Shown piece by piece: positions 1 through 8,307 of a stretch of DNA of 64,000 bases; position 1 is the stretch's first letter, and every line of letters starts with the position of its first letter. Both the position numbers and the translations under genes were made by a program. This DNA is from CAVVDY01 sp963815775. GTDB taxonomy: Bacteria > Acidobacteriota > Terriglobia > Terriglobales > Acidobacteriaceae. The notes beneath the pieces are model-generated. The model was not told the DNA's origin. It searched no databases and saw nothing but the letters and a program-made list of their open reading frames with translations. The stretch spans positions 186,001-250,000 of the forward strand of contig CAWFIB010000021.1 of the NCBI GenBank assembly GCA_963815775.1, read 5' to 3'.

Positions 1-492
1 GCCGTTGTCGGTGCTGAAAATACCGTTCTGATTGGCGAAATACTCGCCGGGGACTCCGACGCCGCTGGTGTCGACCGACCACGACCAGTAGGCCACGCTG
101 TTGTCCTTGGAGCTGAGCCCAATCCAGTAGCGCGTGTTCGGGTCCAGCACCTGAGGCTGGGCCAGAAGGAAAAAGTAGTCCTGCAATGAGTCGGTCAGCG
201 AGCTGTCCTCGACCGTCGCGATGGTATAGATCGGGTTGCCAGGACTGATATTGTTGTCCGCCAGCAACTGAATGGTGAACGATCCAGTCGGCGTGCCTAT
301 ATCTTCCAGCTTGAGCCCGACGCTGGCCAGAGTGAAACCACCCCCGCCCGTGGAGAAAGAATCCGCTAATGGACCGAAGCTGAATATCGAGTCGGTGCCG
401 TTGCTGTCGGCGCCAAGATTGTTGTAGATGTCCGTTGCTCCGGCCGCACAGCTCAAAGCCAGCACGAGAACCAGTGGAAGTAAGCGCTTCAT
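1..492 (-). CDS. Secreted choice-of-anchor/PEP-CTERM-like protein (3' end outside window)
   Basis: The ATG at 492 opens a frame that stays open to the window edge (164 codons, no stop), so the gene is cut at its C-terminus. It begins MKRLLPLVLVLALSCAAGA, a clear Sec signal peptide with probable cleavage after about residue 19. The rest is a beta-rich secreted domain with motifs such as FTLASVGLKLED and YWIGLSSKDNSVAYWSW, which resemble the choice-of-anchor domains that precede PEP-CTERM sorting tags. The C-terminal anchor cannot be seen. A strong Shine-Dalgarno (AAAGGAGG) lies about 7 nt before the ATG. Exact function is unknown; a surface or exported role is inferred from the signal peptide and from the two PEP-CTERM genes at 6.6-8.3 kb. 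Confidence 0.7.
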   Translation of the reverse strand, partial: MKRLLPLVLVLALSCAAGATDIYNNLGADSNGTDSIFSFGPLADSFSTGGGGFTLASVGLKLEDIGTPTGSFTIQLLADNNISPGNPIYTIATVEDSSLTDSLQDYFFLLAQPQVLDPNTRYWIGLSSKDNSVAYWSWSVDTSGVGVPGEYFANQNGIFSTDNG

Positions 493-756
493 GCGCACTC
501 CTCCTTTCAAAGAAGGCAAAACCTGGGTAGTGATGCGACTGCCAGCCGCTACATCCGCACCATGCCTTGCGCGGCAGTTGTGCCTAGGATGATGGCACGA
601 GAATGCCGGCAATACAAATGAAATGGAGCCGGGTGCAAAATACGGGTTTCAGCAACGGCACGGGCAGGAGCCGGGCTCACAAAAGCAACTCCGAGCTAAG
701 TCATTGACTGGTGGTTGCTTGTCGCTCCATGCGGGTGGAATTCTGGTCTCGCACTC

Positions 757-1476
757 TCAGGTATGCCGCACCACCAGCTCGCCTTCCCCCGTCTGTTTCG
801 ATGTCCGCAGCGTGGCTTTGCCACTTGAAAAATGGGCGACCGCATCCGCGCGCACCAGATAGCTTCCTGGTCCGGGCTCCGCGCCGAAGGGAATCTCCTG
901 CTCCTCCTGCGGCTGAATGGTGAAGTGCTGATAGCCCAGCGCGGTTGCGCGTCCAATCTCATTGACCGCGACCACGAGCACCGTCAGGCTCGCCGGCTGG
1001 TCGGTATGATTGGCGACGATCAGCGAGCCGGCAATCCTCGTGCCGCTGACCTGAGGCGGACTCTTCCACTCCACCGTAAGCCCGGCCACGACCACAAGCG
1101 TGAACTCGCGCTGCACATGACTCGGCGGAGCATCCACGTCAGAGAGGTTAAGCGTGAAGTGATACTCCCCCGGCGTGGACGGCGTTCCCACGAGCTGGCC
1201 GGGATGACGGCGCAGATGCACTCCCGGTGGGAGGTGGTCCCCCGCCGCCAGTTGCCACGTGTACGGGCTCACGCCGCCACCCGCCTGCAACGACACGTCG
1301 TAGGCGGTACCGGCCGCAGCGGTGGGCAGCGATGAGGTCACAATCGTCAGCGGCTCGACTTGCCCGGCCGCCGGCTTCGCGTGCATCAGCAGGCAGGCCG
1401 TCACCAGCCAGGCCATTAAGCAAACCGAAAGTGAGCCGCGTACCTGCGAGGGAAGCATCGTGCCGTCATTATCCAC
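757..1476 (-). CDS. Secreted protein with putative Ig (He_PIG-like) domain
   Basis: This 239-residue protein has an N-terminal hydrophobic signal segment (about residues 14-38, ending near KPAAGQ). A single putative Ig-like domain of the He_PIG type follows, recognised by SSLPTAAAGTAYDVSLQA, then GVSPYTWQLAAG and the closing GTPSTPGEYHFTLNLSD. The second half (from about residue 130) looks like another beta-sandwich and has no name I can give. Such domains are common in secreted Acidobacteria proteins. An ATG six codons downstream of the first start is an equally possible start. No operon partner: tRNA-His lies upstream on the other strand. The biochemical role is unknown. Confidence 0.65.
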   Translation of the reverse strand: MDNDGTMLPSQVRGSLSVCLMAWLVTACLLMHAKPAAGQVEPLTIVTSSLPTAAAGTAYDVSLQAGGGVSPYTWQLAAGDHLPPGVHLRRHPGQLVGTPSTPGEYHFTLNLSDVDAPPSHVQREFTLVVVAGLTVEWKSPPQVSGTRIAGSLIVANHTDQPASLTVLVVAVNEIGRATALGYQHFTIQPQEEQEIPFGAEPGPGSYLVRADAVAHFSSGKATLRTSKQTGEGELVVRHT

Positions 1477-1552
1477 GACGAAGGAAGCGTGGTGCCAGCG
1501 ATTTAGTGGCGCTTAATGGGCCTGTTACGAATGCTATAATCCAACATGCCAC

Positions 1553-1628
1553 GGTGGGTGTAGTTCAGTGGTAGAACTCCGGACTGTGGCTCCGGCTGTC
1601 GTGGGTTCGAGTCCCACCACCCACCCCA
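1553..1628 (+). tRNA. tRNA-His (GTG anticodon)
   Basis: A complete cloverleaf can be folded: acceptor GTGGGTG (1554-1560) pairs with CACCCAC (1618-1624), the D-arm contains AGTTCAGTGGTAGAAC, the anticodon stem CCGGA/TCCGG encloses the loop with GTG, and the T-arm is GTGGG-TTCGAGT-CCCAC. The extra G at 1553 is the G-1 identity nucleotide typical of tRNA-His, facing C73 at 1625. The CCA end is encoded (1626-1628). Confidence 0.95.
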
Positions 1629-1721
1629 ATCCACCCCTGATTTTGAATGGGTTAGCTGCCTCCTCGGCCCTTTCTTCAGCATGAAACCCACCGGATTTTG
1701 TAGGCCTTCCCAACAGTTGTC

Positions 1722-2498
1722 TCAGTCGATTACGCCGGTGCCAATCCAGCACTGTGCCAGAGACTTCAAGTTCTTCTTGTAGGTCCGGGTCACGGTATAT
1801 TCCTGGCCGTTCTTGAGACGCAATTCGTATTCCCCCGTCAGCGATGCCTGGATGTTCTCCACGTACGAACCGTTGATGAGCACCGATCGATGGATGCGGA
1901 TGAAGCCGTATGGTTTGAGCGTCTCCGCGATCGAGGAGATGGATTCGCGAATCAGATACGAGCCGTTCTTGCGTTCGAGCAGCACGTAGTTTCCTTCGGC
2001 CCGAACCGCCAGCACCTCAGAAGTATCGACGAACAAGATGCGCCCGTTCGACTTGATGGCGATGCGGCGTACCGGAGCGGCAAGGGTGGACTGGAATTGC
2101 GGCACGGCATCAAGCAGGCATGCAGCGCGTTCTCCCGTGGTCCTGCGGAAGGCGACGTCCAGCGCCTGATGGACACGATCGTTCGAGAACGGCTTAAGCA
2201 CGTAGTCCACCGCGTGCTTTTCAAAGGCGGTGATCGCATGCTCGTCGTGAGCGGTGACGAATACGACGGCAGGCCACGGCTGTGGCCGTTTCTTGACTTC
2301 GTCGAGCAGTTCCAGCCCGGACATTTCCGGCATATGGATGTCGAGCAGCAGAACGTCATATCGATGCTCTTTGACTTTCGCCAGAGCATCGACCGCATCA
2401 CTGGCCGAATCGAAGTGCTCAACTTCCTGTCGAAGCGAGAGGATGTTCGCCAGAGCGGTCACCGCCAGCGGTTCGTCATCGACGATCAGTACACGCAT
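1722..2498 (-). CDS. LytTR-family response regulator
   Basis: This 258-residue response regulator has an N-terminal receiver domain (about 1-120) with the acidic pocket D7/D8, the phospho-acceptor D53 in LLLDIHMPEMSG and the conserved lysine K102 in VLKPF. A C-terminal LytTR DNA-binding domain follows (about 150-250; IAIKSNGRILFVDTSEVLAV, then FIRIHRSVLIN). I chose the ATG at 2498 because it starts exactly at the receiver (MRVLIVDDEP) and has AGGAG 7 nt upstream; the open frame upstream is only overlap with the kinase gene. It overlaps the 3' end of the sensor kinase gene by 23 bp, so the two are translationally coupled. Targets are unknown; LytTR regulators often control cell-wall or surface genes. 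Confidence 0.92.
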   Translation of the reverse strand: MRVLIVDDEPLAVTALANILSLRQEVEHFDSASDAVDALAKVKEHRYDVLLLDIHMPEMSGLELLDEVKKRPQPWPAVVFVTAHDEHAITAFEKHAVDYVLKPFSNDRVHQALDVAFRRTTGERAACLLDAVPQFQSTLAAPVRRIAIKSNGRILFVDTSEVLAVRAEGNYVLLERKNGSYLIRESISSIAETLKPYGFIRIHRSVLINGSYVENIQASLTGEYELRLKNGQEYTVTRTYKKNLKSLAQCWIGTGVID

Positions 2499-3633
2499 CT
2501 CGGTCTCCTGATGAGTTCGCGGCAGCGGCCGATTGAGTATGGGTTGCGGAAGCATGTTCGTGCAGTACCGGCAAGAATATGGTTGCAGTCGCAATGTGAG
2601 CTTCGTCGGAGAAGCTAAATTTCGCTTCGTCGGCGTACAAGCACTTGAGACGTGCCGTGGTATTTCGCAGCCCGATTCCGGTGCCGGTCGAGTGCTTTCC
2701 TTCAGATGTATTGTTGATGCTGATTTCAAGCATTGCGCCACCCACTCGCGCTGAAACCTTAATCCATCCGCCCTGACGAGAGGCGGCGACGCCGTGGCGC
2801 ACCGCATTTTCGATGAGCGGCTGCAAGATAAGCTGGGGTACCAATATGCTTTCAATACCGGGCTCGATCGACCACTCCACGGTCAGCCTCGCGCCCAGCC
2901 GCATTCTTTCCAGTTCGAGGTATTCGCGCACGAAGTGAAGCTCGTCTCTCAGTGGAACGAGATCAGAGCTGTGATCATCCAGCACCAGACGAAGCAGCCG
3001 GGAAAGCCTTACGATCATGGATTTAGCAGCGCTACGGTTGGTGTCGATAAGGGTGGAAATGCCATGCAGGGTGTTGAACAGGAAGTGAGGGTGGAGTTGC
3101 ATCTTAAGTGCCTGCAACTCACTGGCGGCGAGCGCCCGCTGAAACTCGGAGCGTTCTACCTCCTGCTTTCGACGGTTCTCAAAATACTGATATCCGTAGG
3201 CTGCGATCACGATCGCGAAATAGATGGTGATCTGGTCCGCGAATCCTGAACGAATGAATTCCAACGGCGAGTGCCCGGTCCGGGGCACATACTGTTCTAA
3301 CGCTGCGTCCCACGGCGGCAATACGATCCAACGAATGCATGCGTCCAGGAGCATGAACGGCCCCAGCGCCAGCACGTACACCCCCATGGTCTGAACCGGC
3401 TTTAGGGCGCGTTTGCCGGTCAGGGCTACCAGGTAGAACACCGGCGGGGTCAGCAGTGCGTAGGCCAGGCCGCGGGAGCCGGCTAGCAGCAACATGTCCC
3501 CCAGCGTCGACTGTATGTTCCACTGCTCGTCCAGGATGCGGTACTGGAATCCGGTCACGATAGAGAGTACGAACCACAGGCCAAGCGAAAGAGCATAGGC
3601 GCGAAATATTCGACGAACGTCGATTGCCTTCAT
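2476..3633 (-). CDS. LytS-type membrane sensor histidine kinase
   Basis: This 385-residue kinase has about four N-terminal membrane segments (roughly 15-30, 48-70, 83-103, 135-150) and no recognisable extracellular sensor. A short coiled region leads into the His_kinase domain, whose H-box MQLHPHFLFNTLHG has the phosphorylated His at about 183. The HATPase_c domain has the N-box QPLIENAVRHG (271-281) and a GTGIGLRNT G-box. This is the LytS/YehU class that pairs with LytTR regulators, and the next gene in the same operon is such a regulator. The ATG at 3633 is the only good start. The signal it senses cannot be deduced. Confidence 0.92.
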   Translation of the reverse strand: MKAIDVRRIFRAYALSLGLWFVLSIVTGFQYRILDEQWNIQSTLGDMLLLAGSRGLAYALLTPPVFYLVALTGKRALKPVQTMGVYVLALGPFMLLDACIRWIVLPPWDAALEQYVPRTGHSPLEFIRSGFADQITIYFAIVIAAYGYQYFENRRKQEVERSEFQRALAASELQALKMQLHPHFLFNTLHGISTLIDTNRSAAKSMIVRLSRLLRLVLDDHSSDLVPLRDELHFVREYLELERMRLGARLTVEWSIEPGIESILVPQLILQPLIENAVRHGVAASRQGGWIKVSARVGGAMLEISINNTSEGKHSTGTGIGLRNTTARLKCLYADEAKFSFSDEAHIATATIFLPVLHEHASATHTQSAAAANSSGDRDACTDRR

Positions 3634-3880
3634 GGCGCTTGAATTTTACGTCCCTCGACTGCGAACGAGTACGCGCTCGGTGCGAATTTACAGCAATCGG
3701 GGATGAGCCTACGGATGACCGTCACCAGCAACCATGGTCGTGGGCCGCGATCTCTAACGTCCTTGCCGGCGAAGTCCGTGGCAATAACCTGGATGCTCGC
3801 AACGCATATAGCGTGAGTAGTCACAATCGCAGCGGTTGAGTTTCAACTTGCGGTAGAGTGCAAAAACCTGAGGGAGCACA

Positions 3881-4378
3881 GTGGGCAGCGAGGCCATGAC
3901 GATGCATTCCGTGCGAGCGCGAGTATTCCCTGCGATTTTGACAGCGGGTCTTGTGGCGGGCACTCTCGACGGGCTCGACGCCGCCATATTCATCGGCATC
4001 GTGCGCGGAGCAGGTGTGCTGCGCGTCTTCCAATTTATCGCCAGCGGACTGCTGGGGACGAGGTCCTTCGCAGGAGGATGGTTGACCGGCGCGCTCGGTG
4101 TGCTGCTGCACTTCTTCATCGCGACTGTTGCCGCCGCGGCCTACTACGCCTTGAGCCGAAGGCTGTCGTTCTTTGCCGGTCGCCCGCTGCTCGGCGGCCC
4201 GGTCTTTGGAATCGCGGTCTTCGTATTCATGCATTATGTGGTCGTGAAGCTTTCGGCAGCGCCTTCTCGCCCCTGGGGAACGATCGATCTCGTCAACCAG
4301 CTCTTTGCCCACATCTTTTTTGTGGGCATACCGATCGCTGCGATAACTGCGCGAGATCTCCGCAAACAATCGTGGTGA
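3881..4378 (+). CDS. Small integral membrane protein, unknown function
   Basis: This 165-residue protein contains about four hydrophobic helices (around 12-40, 62-88, 100-125, 137-158), with glycine-rich stretches such as TAGLVAGTLDGLDAAIFIG. I recognise no domain. The GTG at 3881 is preceded by AGGGAG four bases upstream; the ATG at 3896 is an alternative without its own ribosome site. The 3' end overlaps, in another frame, the first codons of the shortened antitoxin that follows. Function unknown. Confidence 0.6.
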   Translation: MGSEAMTMHSVRARVFPAILTAGLVAGTLDGLDAAIFIGIVRGAGVLRVFQFIASGLLGTRSFAGGWLTGALGVLLHFFIATVAAAAYYALSRRLSFFAGRPLLGGPVFGIAVFVFMHYVVVKLSAAPSRPWGTIDLVNQLFAHIFFVGIPIAAITARDLRKQSW

Positions 4379-4553
4379 TTCGAAGCCGCTGCGCATCACG
4401 CGTTTCGGGAAACCCATAGCTATGGTTGTCCCGCCCACAGCGGTACAGGGACGGGACGCGTGGATTGGTTCGATGAAGCATTCCATGCAGATTTTAGGAG
4501 ACATCGTTTCTCCTGCGAACGACACGGGTGACTGGGAGGCGCTGCGGGATTGA
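4347..4553 (+). pseudogene. Phd/YefM-type antitoxin, N-terminally shortened
   Basis: A 68-codon frame after the stop at 4344 encodes KPLRITRFGKPIAMVVPP and later SMQILGDIVSPAND, the hallmark middle and C-terminal parts of Phd/YefM antitoxins that pair with PIN toxins. The usual N-terminus (about 80 residues in all, with a helix between the first beta-strand and the TRFGKP motif) is shortened by roughly 15 residues, and no ATG precedes the motif; only CTG 4347 or the internal ATG at 4422 could start it. It overlaps the toxin start (ATTGA: antitoxin stop TGA 4551-4553, toxin start TTG 4550), the coupling expected of a real toxin-antitoxin pair. It could be a divergent functional antitoxin or a 5'-deleted relic. 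Confidence 0.5.
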
Positions 4554-4936
4554 AACTGCTCCTCGATACGCACATCTGGCTGTGGACGATCCATGACCCC
4601 GGACGGCTGGGTAAGAGGCTCCTGCGCGAATTGCGCAACGAGGAGAATGAGCTGTGGCTGTCTCCCATCAGCAGCTGGGAAGCGCTCACCCTGCACGCCA
4701 AGGGCAGAGTAAACCTGGGCAATGATTTGGATGATTGGATCAGTCGAGCTACAGCCGGCACCCGCGAGGCCCCGCTAACTCAGGAGATCGCTTTTGCCGC
4801 GAGCCAGTTACCTTTACATCAAGACCCGGCAGATCGGTTTCTTGCGGCAACAGCCCAAGTCTTGAATCTGGTGCTGGCGACTGCAGACCAACGGTTGCTG
4901 GGTTTGGGAGATATTCGTACCCTGGCGAACCGCTAG
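4550..4936 (+). CDS. VapC-like PIN-domain toxin
   Basis: This 128-residue PIN-domain RNase begins MKLLLDTHIWLW, with the first catalytic Asp at residue 6. It continues with ISSWEA (second acidic residue) and the closing pair in QDPADRFLAATA and LATADQRLL. Length and motif order match the VapC type II toxins that cleave RNA. The TTG start overlaps the stop of the upstream antitoxin frame, and no better start exists. All visible acidic residues are kept, so the toxin looks intact even though the antitoxin appears shortened. Confidence 0.85.
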   Translation: MKLLLDTHIWLWTIHDPGRLGKRLLRELRNEENELWLSPISSWEALTLHAKGRVNLGNDLDDWISRATAGTREAPLTQEIAFAASQLPLHQDPADRFLAATAQVLNLVLATADQRLLGLGDIRTLANR

Positions 4937-4953
4937 CCGAAAAATCGCGCTTC

Positions 4954-5646
4954 CTATTGCGGCCGCGAGGGTTGCAGCGGGCGCAGCGGTTGCGTTTCGA
5001 AACGCCGGTTGATAGTGGTGACCTGCTTCTGCAATTGCACGTTCTGGTCCTGCACGCTCTTAACTTGCCGGCTCAAGGTGGCTAGTTGCGATCGCAGGGC
5101 CTCCACGTCGCGTTGCAACGAGACGTTTTGCGACTTTAGCGCGCTCGAGTTGTCCTGGACTGCCTGCGCCCGTTGCACCACCGCCTGCGTCTGCTGGAGG
5201 TCGGCGTGCAAGGCCTCGACCTGCTGGGCTTGCTGGGCCTGCGATGAACTCAACTGCTGCAATGAGGCCTGGGTTCCTTGCGCGATGGTCTTGGTGTCGG
5301 CCACCTGCTGTTGCAAAGCCACCAGTTCCTGATCACGGCTCCCGAGCTTCTCATCCAATTGCGAGAGCTGCTGTTGCTGCTGGGCCAAGGCTTTGTCGTT
5401 GTTCTGAATTCGCCCTTGCAGCTCGGCTGAAACCGGCTCTGGTGGCGGTGGGGGCCCACTGGAGGCAGGCGCGGTCGCGGTAGGGGGAGCGGCCATGGGG
5501 GCCGAATACAGGAAGACGGCAGCCACTGCGACGGGCACCAGCAGCAGAGCAACGAAGAGGCCGACCAGCAGCTTGCGGCGCCGCATCTCTTTTTCCACGG
5601 TGCTTTGCACATTGCCGGGGCTTGGCGACAGAGGAACAGTACTCAT
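4954..5646 (-). CDS. Membrane-anchored coiled-coil protein
   Basis: This 230-residue protein has a basic cytoplasmic N-terminus (EKEMRRRKLL), one membrane helix (about residues 26-48) and a Pro/Ala-rich stretch. From about 75 to 215 it has a long Gln-rich coiled coil with repeated LQQ/LSQL heptads, ending in a Pro-rich tail. The ATG at 5646 has GAGG upstream and starts one base after the stop of the DUF4062 gene, so the two are surely co-translated. No enzymatic motif is visible. A scaffold or oligomerisation partner for the DUF4062 protein is my inference. I see no family name with confidence. Confidence 0.72.
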   Translation of the reverse strand: MSTVPLSPSPGNVQSTVEKEMRRRKLLVGLFVALLLVPVAVAAVFLYSAPMAAPPTATAPASSGPPPPPEPVSAELQGRIQNNDKALAQQQQQLSQLDEKLGSRDQELVALQQQVADTKTIAQGTQASLQQLSSSQAQQAQQVEALHADLQQTQAVVQRAQAVQDNSSALKSQNVSLQRDVEALRSQLATLSRQVKSVQDQNVQLQKQVTTINRRFETQPLRPLQPSRPQ

Positions 5647-5647
5647 C

Positions 5648-6316
5648 TCAACCTCCCACATCCACGAAGAGCGCCGAAACCAGGCATCCGGCGACCACGA
5701 CGAAAGTACACGAGCAAAGAATGACGATGGCAGAGGTGCTCAGGCTGTCGCCGCGCAGCACGACAATGGCGCCCAGCGCGGCGACCGCAAGAACTGACAG
5801 CAAAACCGCGACGATCCAGACTTTTCTTGCCAGAGGGCGGTTGGCTTTTTTGGTCGCCTGATACACCTCGGCCAGCCAGCTCTCCAGGGATTCCCGCGCT
5901 TCGTTGACCAGCTCGGATGGGGTGGCGAAGACGTGCATCCACACCCCGGTGGTGAACCCCCCAATGCGCGAGAGGAAGGCTTCCTGGGCCTGCTCGCGGG
6001 TTTCGCCCGGACCCGGCTTCTTCACAAAGGTGAAGATCTCCAGCTTGCCCAGTTCGCGAGCGGTATCAAACTCCCACTCGACGATGGAGCGCTGCTGGCC
6101 GGGATAGAGACTTCCGTAGTCAGGGCCCAGGACGCCCAGAAAGACGTCGGACTGCTCGATCATGGCGCGGCAGCGCTCCTCCGGCGATCCGCGGCCGGCG
6201 CGGTCCCATTCGTACTGGTACAGTTCGTAGATGGAGGGAAGCTGCTTGCGGAGTTCCTGGCGCTCCATGGCCATCATGGAAGTGGAGCTGACAAAAATAG
6301 CGGGCTTGATGATCAT
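5648..6316 (-). CDS. DUF4062 domain protein with two C-terminal membrane helices
   Basis: The 222-residue product starts with a DUF4062 domain (about 1-110): IFVSSTSMMAMERQELRKQL, then a conserved E in YQYEWDR, SDVFLGVLGPDYGSLYPG and SIVEWEFDTARELGK. DUF4062 is a TIR/SEFIR-like fold often found at the front of signalling or STAND-type defence proteins. Here it is followed by a short linker and two adjacent membrane helices (about 165-187 and 192-215) instead of an NTPase. It heads a tight two-gene operon with the coiled-coil protein. Biological role unknown; signalling at the membrane is an inference from the fold. Confidence 0.8.
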   Translation of the reverse strand: MIIKPAIFVSSTSMMAMERQELRKQLPSIYELYQYEWDRAGRGSPEERCRAMIEQSDVFLGVLGPDYGSLYPGQQRSIVEWEFDTARELGKLEIFTFVKKPGPGETREQAQEAFLSRIGGFTTGVWMHVFATPSELVNEARESLESWLAEVYQATKKANRPLARKVWIVAVLLSVLAVAALGAIVVLRGDSLSTSAIVILCSCTFVVVAGCLVSALFVDVGG

Positions 6317-6394
6317 GTGGGCTCGCTCGAGAAACCGAAGTGACCGCGTTATCGAGAGGCTATCTCACAATCAACCCAGAAGGTAGAAGTTGCT

Positions 6395-6468
6395 TTCCCT
6401 CAGGGGCTAAAAGCCCGCGTTTTTGGCGACCCGTATGGCACGGCTGAAGCCGTGTCCCTGCAAAGCCG
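6395..6468. repeat. Composite palindromic intergenic repeat
   Basis: This stretch contains GGGGCTAAAAGCCC and, 25 bp on, GGCACGGCTGAAGCCGTG followed by TCCCTGCAAAGC. The same two modules in the same order recur at 19672-19760 and 39612-39683, and the second module recurs inside the kinase gene at 13.4 kb. It is best read as a dispersed REP-like element. Confidence 0.7.
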
Positions 6469-6524
6469 ATTTATGAGACAGCTTCGAGCAAACTATAACC
6501 CAAAAGGGAAGCGAGTTTTCAGCA

Positions 6525-6558
6525 CAAAAGAAAAACGCCGGAGCGGGAAGCTCCGGCG
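6525..6558 (-). terminator. Rho-independent terminator of the first PEP-CTERM gene
   Basis: On the minus strand the hairpin CGCCGGAGC/GCTCCGGCG (stem 9 bp, loop 5) is followed directly by TTTTTCTTTT. It lies 23 bp past the stop codon of the PEP-CTERM gene. Confidence 0.85.
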
Positions 6559-6580
6559 TGTGCGAGAAGGATCGCGAAGT

Positions 6581-7225
6581 TTAGAACAGCTTGCGGCGAA
6601 CCACGCCGAGGCCGCCCAGAAGGCCCGAGCCAAGCAGCAACAGGGAGCTGGGCTCCGGAACTGCATTGTTGAACTCGAGGTCGACGGCCCAATCAGGAGA
6701 CAGGGGGCCGTTCCACGCGGTGGTGAACAGCGAATTGAAGTCGCCTGCATTGTTGTTGTAAACGAAGCCATTCAGGCCGTTGATAGAGCCGCCCTGGGAA
6801 ACGAATGCCGAGCCCTGGGACTGGCCGTAGTACTGGGAAATGCTGAGGAAGGCGACGTATTGGGAGCCGCCCTGTAGGCCGAGTCCACCCGTGTTGAAGG
6901 TGAGCTCCTCATCGCCAGCATTGTCATAGTTATAGGACGCACTGGAGTACATGAGCGTACCGGCCTTCGAACCGTCCCATGTGGCAATGTAGGCGCCCGT
7001 GATGATGTTTCCAGGAGCCTCCGGGCTTCCCATGTAAAAGGAAAAGCTGCTGAGGTTGCTGTCGCCGTTGGTCGGCGCGGTGAACAGCTCTCCGTAGGTA
7101 GCTGTATTGGGATACCCAAACGGATTCCAGTAATCGCTGTAACCGTTGAAATTGTTGTAGCTGGTGTTGGCGAAACCGCTGACTGCGAACAGCAGAACAG
7201 CGGCCAGAAACAGGGACTTCTTCAT
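6581..7225 (-). CDS. PEP-CTERM sorting domain secreted protein
   Basis: This 214-residue exported protein begins with a signal peptide (MKKSLFLAAVLLFAVSGFA). The middle is a beta-rich surface domain, and the C-terminus is a classic PEP-CTERM tag: VPEPSSLLLLGSGLLGG, a hydrophobic helix, then RRKLF. Such tags are processed by exosortase (EpsH/XrtA-type) for export with exopolysaccharide; no exosortase gene is in this window. I chose the ATG at 7225 because it starts the signal peptide and has AGGAGG upstream. It is a close tandem paralogue of the next gene, most similar in the signal peptide, the YNNFNGYSDYW region and the C-terminal half. Confidence 0.93.
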   Translation of the reverse strand: MKKSLFLAAVLLFAVSGFANTSYNNFNGYSDYWNPFGYPNTATYGELFTAPTNGDSNLSSFSFYMGSPEAPGNIITGAYIATWDGSKAGTLMYSSASYNYDNAGDEELTFNTGGLGLQGGSQYVAFLSISQYYGQSQGSAFVSQGGSINGLNGFVYNNNAGDFNSLFTTAWNGPLSPDWAVDLEFNNAVPEPSSLLLLGSGLLGGLGVVRRKLF

Positions 7226-7374
7226 GTAACTCCTCCTAAAATCCGAACTCGATTGAGGCACACTGGCCATAGCTGGCCACAAGGAATTGGAATTCGCACA
7301 GTGATTGGGCCCGTTCAGCCGGTTCGGCGACCCACTGTAGACGGCGCAAATAAACCGACTTTTCGAGCGTCTGA

Positions 7375-7380
7375 AGTATA
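7375..7380 (-). promoter_or_regulatory. Possible -10 element of the first PEP-CTERM gene
   Basis: TATACTTCA on the minus strand lies 150 bp before the ATG. The same sequence is found at the same distance (151 bp) before the second paralogue, which supports a shared promoter and a leader of about 140 nt. No convincing -35 element was found. Confidence 0.4.
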
Positions 7381-7613
7381 GCGCGGAAAACAACTGGCAC
7401 CGGCAAAAGTCAACTCAAATCTTTGCTCAAAACGGCGAAAACTTTGCGCAAGACCTATACATATCTAGACCTTAGCTAGTAGCGCTATGAGAGCTGGTAT
7501 TTTAACTGCCAAAAACACCGGGCCTGGTGACTATGGCGACTTTCTCGGGGCGGAGAAGCGGTCGCGCCTGCACAGGCAAGGTAGATGGTACAAGGCAAGC
7601 AAGGTTTCATCGC

Positions 7614-7646
7614 AAAAGAAAACGCCGGAACGTTGCCGCTCCGGCG
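7614..7646 (-). terminator. Rho-independent terminator of the second PEP-CTERM gene
   Basis: On the minus strand CGCCGGAGCGGCAACGTTCCGGCG forms a stem of at least 7 bp and is followed by TTTTCTTTTGCG. It starts 22 bp after the stop codon and is a near copy of the terminator of the neighbouring paralogue. Confidence 0.82.
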
Positions 7647-7668
7647 TGCGCGAGACGGATCGCAAAGC

Positions 7669-8307
7669 TTAGAACAGTTTGCGGCGAATAACGCCGAGGC
7701 CGCCCAGAATGCCCGTGCCAAGCAGCAACAAGGAACTGGGCTCCGGAACCGGGGCGAACTCGAGGTCGACCGCCCAGTCAGGAGTCAGGGGGCCGCTCCA
7801 CGCGGTGGTGAACAGCGAGTTGAAGTCGCCCGAGTTGTTGTTGTAGACGAATCCATTCAGGCCGTTGATGCTGCCACCCTGGGAGACGTAGGCTTCACCC
7901 GACGACTCGCCGTAAAACTTGGAGATACTCAAGAACATCACGTACTCCTGGCCAGGGTTTACTGCAATGTTGGGGCTCCAGGTCAGCTGCTCATCGCCGT
8001 TGTTGTCGTAGTTGAACGAGCCGCTGTCGTAGAGAAGCGTGCCGGCTTTCGAGCCGTCCCAGGTCGCAATGTAAGCGCCAGTGATGATGTTTCCACCACC
8101 GAGGGAACTGCCCATGTAGAACGACATGCTGGTGAGCAAGTTGTCTGAGTTGTTCGGCGCCGTGAAGAGCTCTCCGTACGTCGCAGTGTTGGGATATCCG
8201 AACGGATGCCAGTAGTCGCTATATCCGTTGAAGTTGTTGTAGGTGGTGTCGGCAAAGCCGCTGACCGCGAACAGCAGAACAGCGACCAAGAACAGGGATT
8301 TCTTCAT
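7669..8307 (-). CDS. PEP-CTERM sorting domain secreted protein (tandem paralogue)
   Basis: This 212-residue protein has a signal peptide (MKKSLFLVAVLLFAVSGFA), the same beta-rich domain as its neighbour, and a PEP-CTERM tag (VPEPSSLLLLGTGILGG, then RRKLF). A good ribosome site (AGGAGG) precedes the ATG. The duplication covers the coding region, the terminator hairpin and the untranslated leader. The paralogues differ mainly between about residues 45 and 120, which suggests diversification of the exposed domain. Function is unknown beyond export and surface display. Confidence 0.93.
   Translation of the reverse strand: MKKSLFLVAVLLFAVSGFADTTYNNFNGYSDYWHPFGYPNTATYGELFTAPNNSDNLLTSMSFYMGSSLGGGNIITGAYIATWDGSKAGTLLYDSGSFNYDNNGDEQLTWSPNIAVNPGQEYVMFLSISKFYGESSGEAYVSQGGSINGLNGFVYNNNSGDFNSLFTTAWSGPLTPDWAVDLEFAPVPEPSSLLLLGTGILGGLGVIRRKLF

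Noticed and set aside
7240..7380. c-di-GMP (GEMM) riboswitch in the PEP-CTERM leader
   Set aside because: The conserved GEMM blocks (for example GACGCAAAG) are missing.
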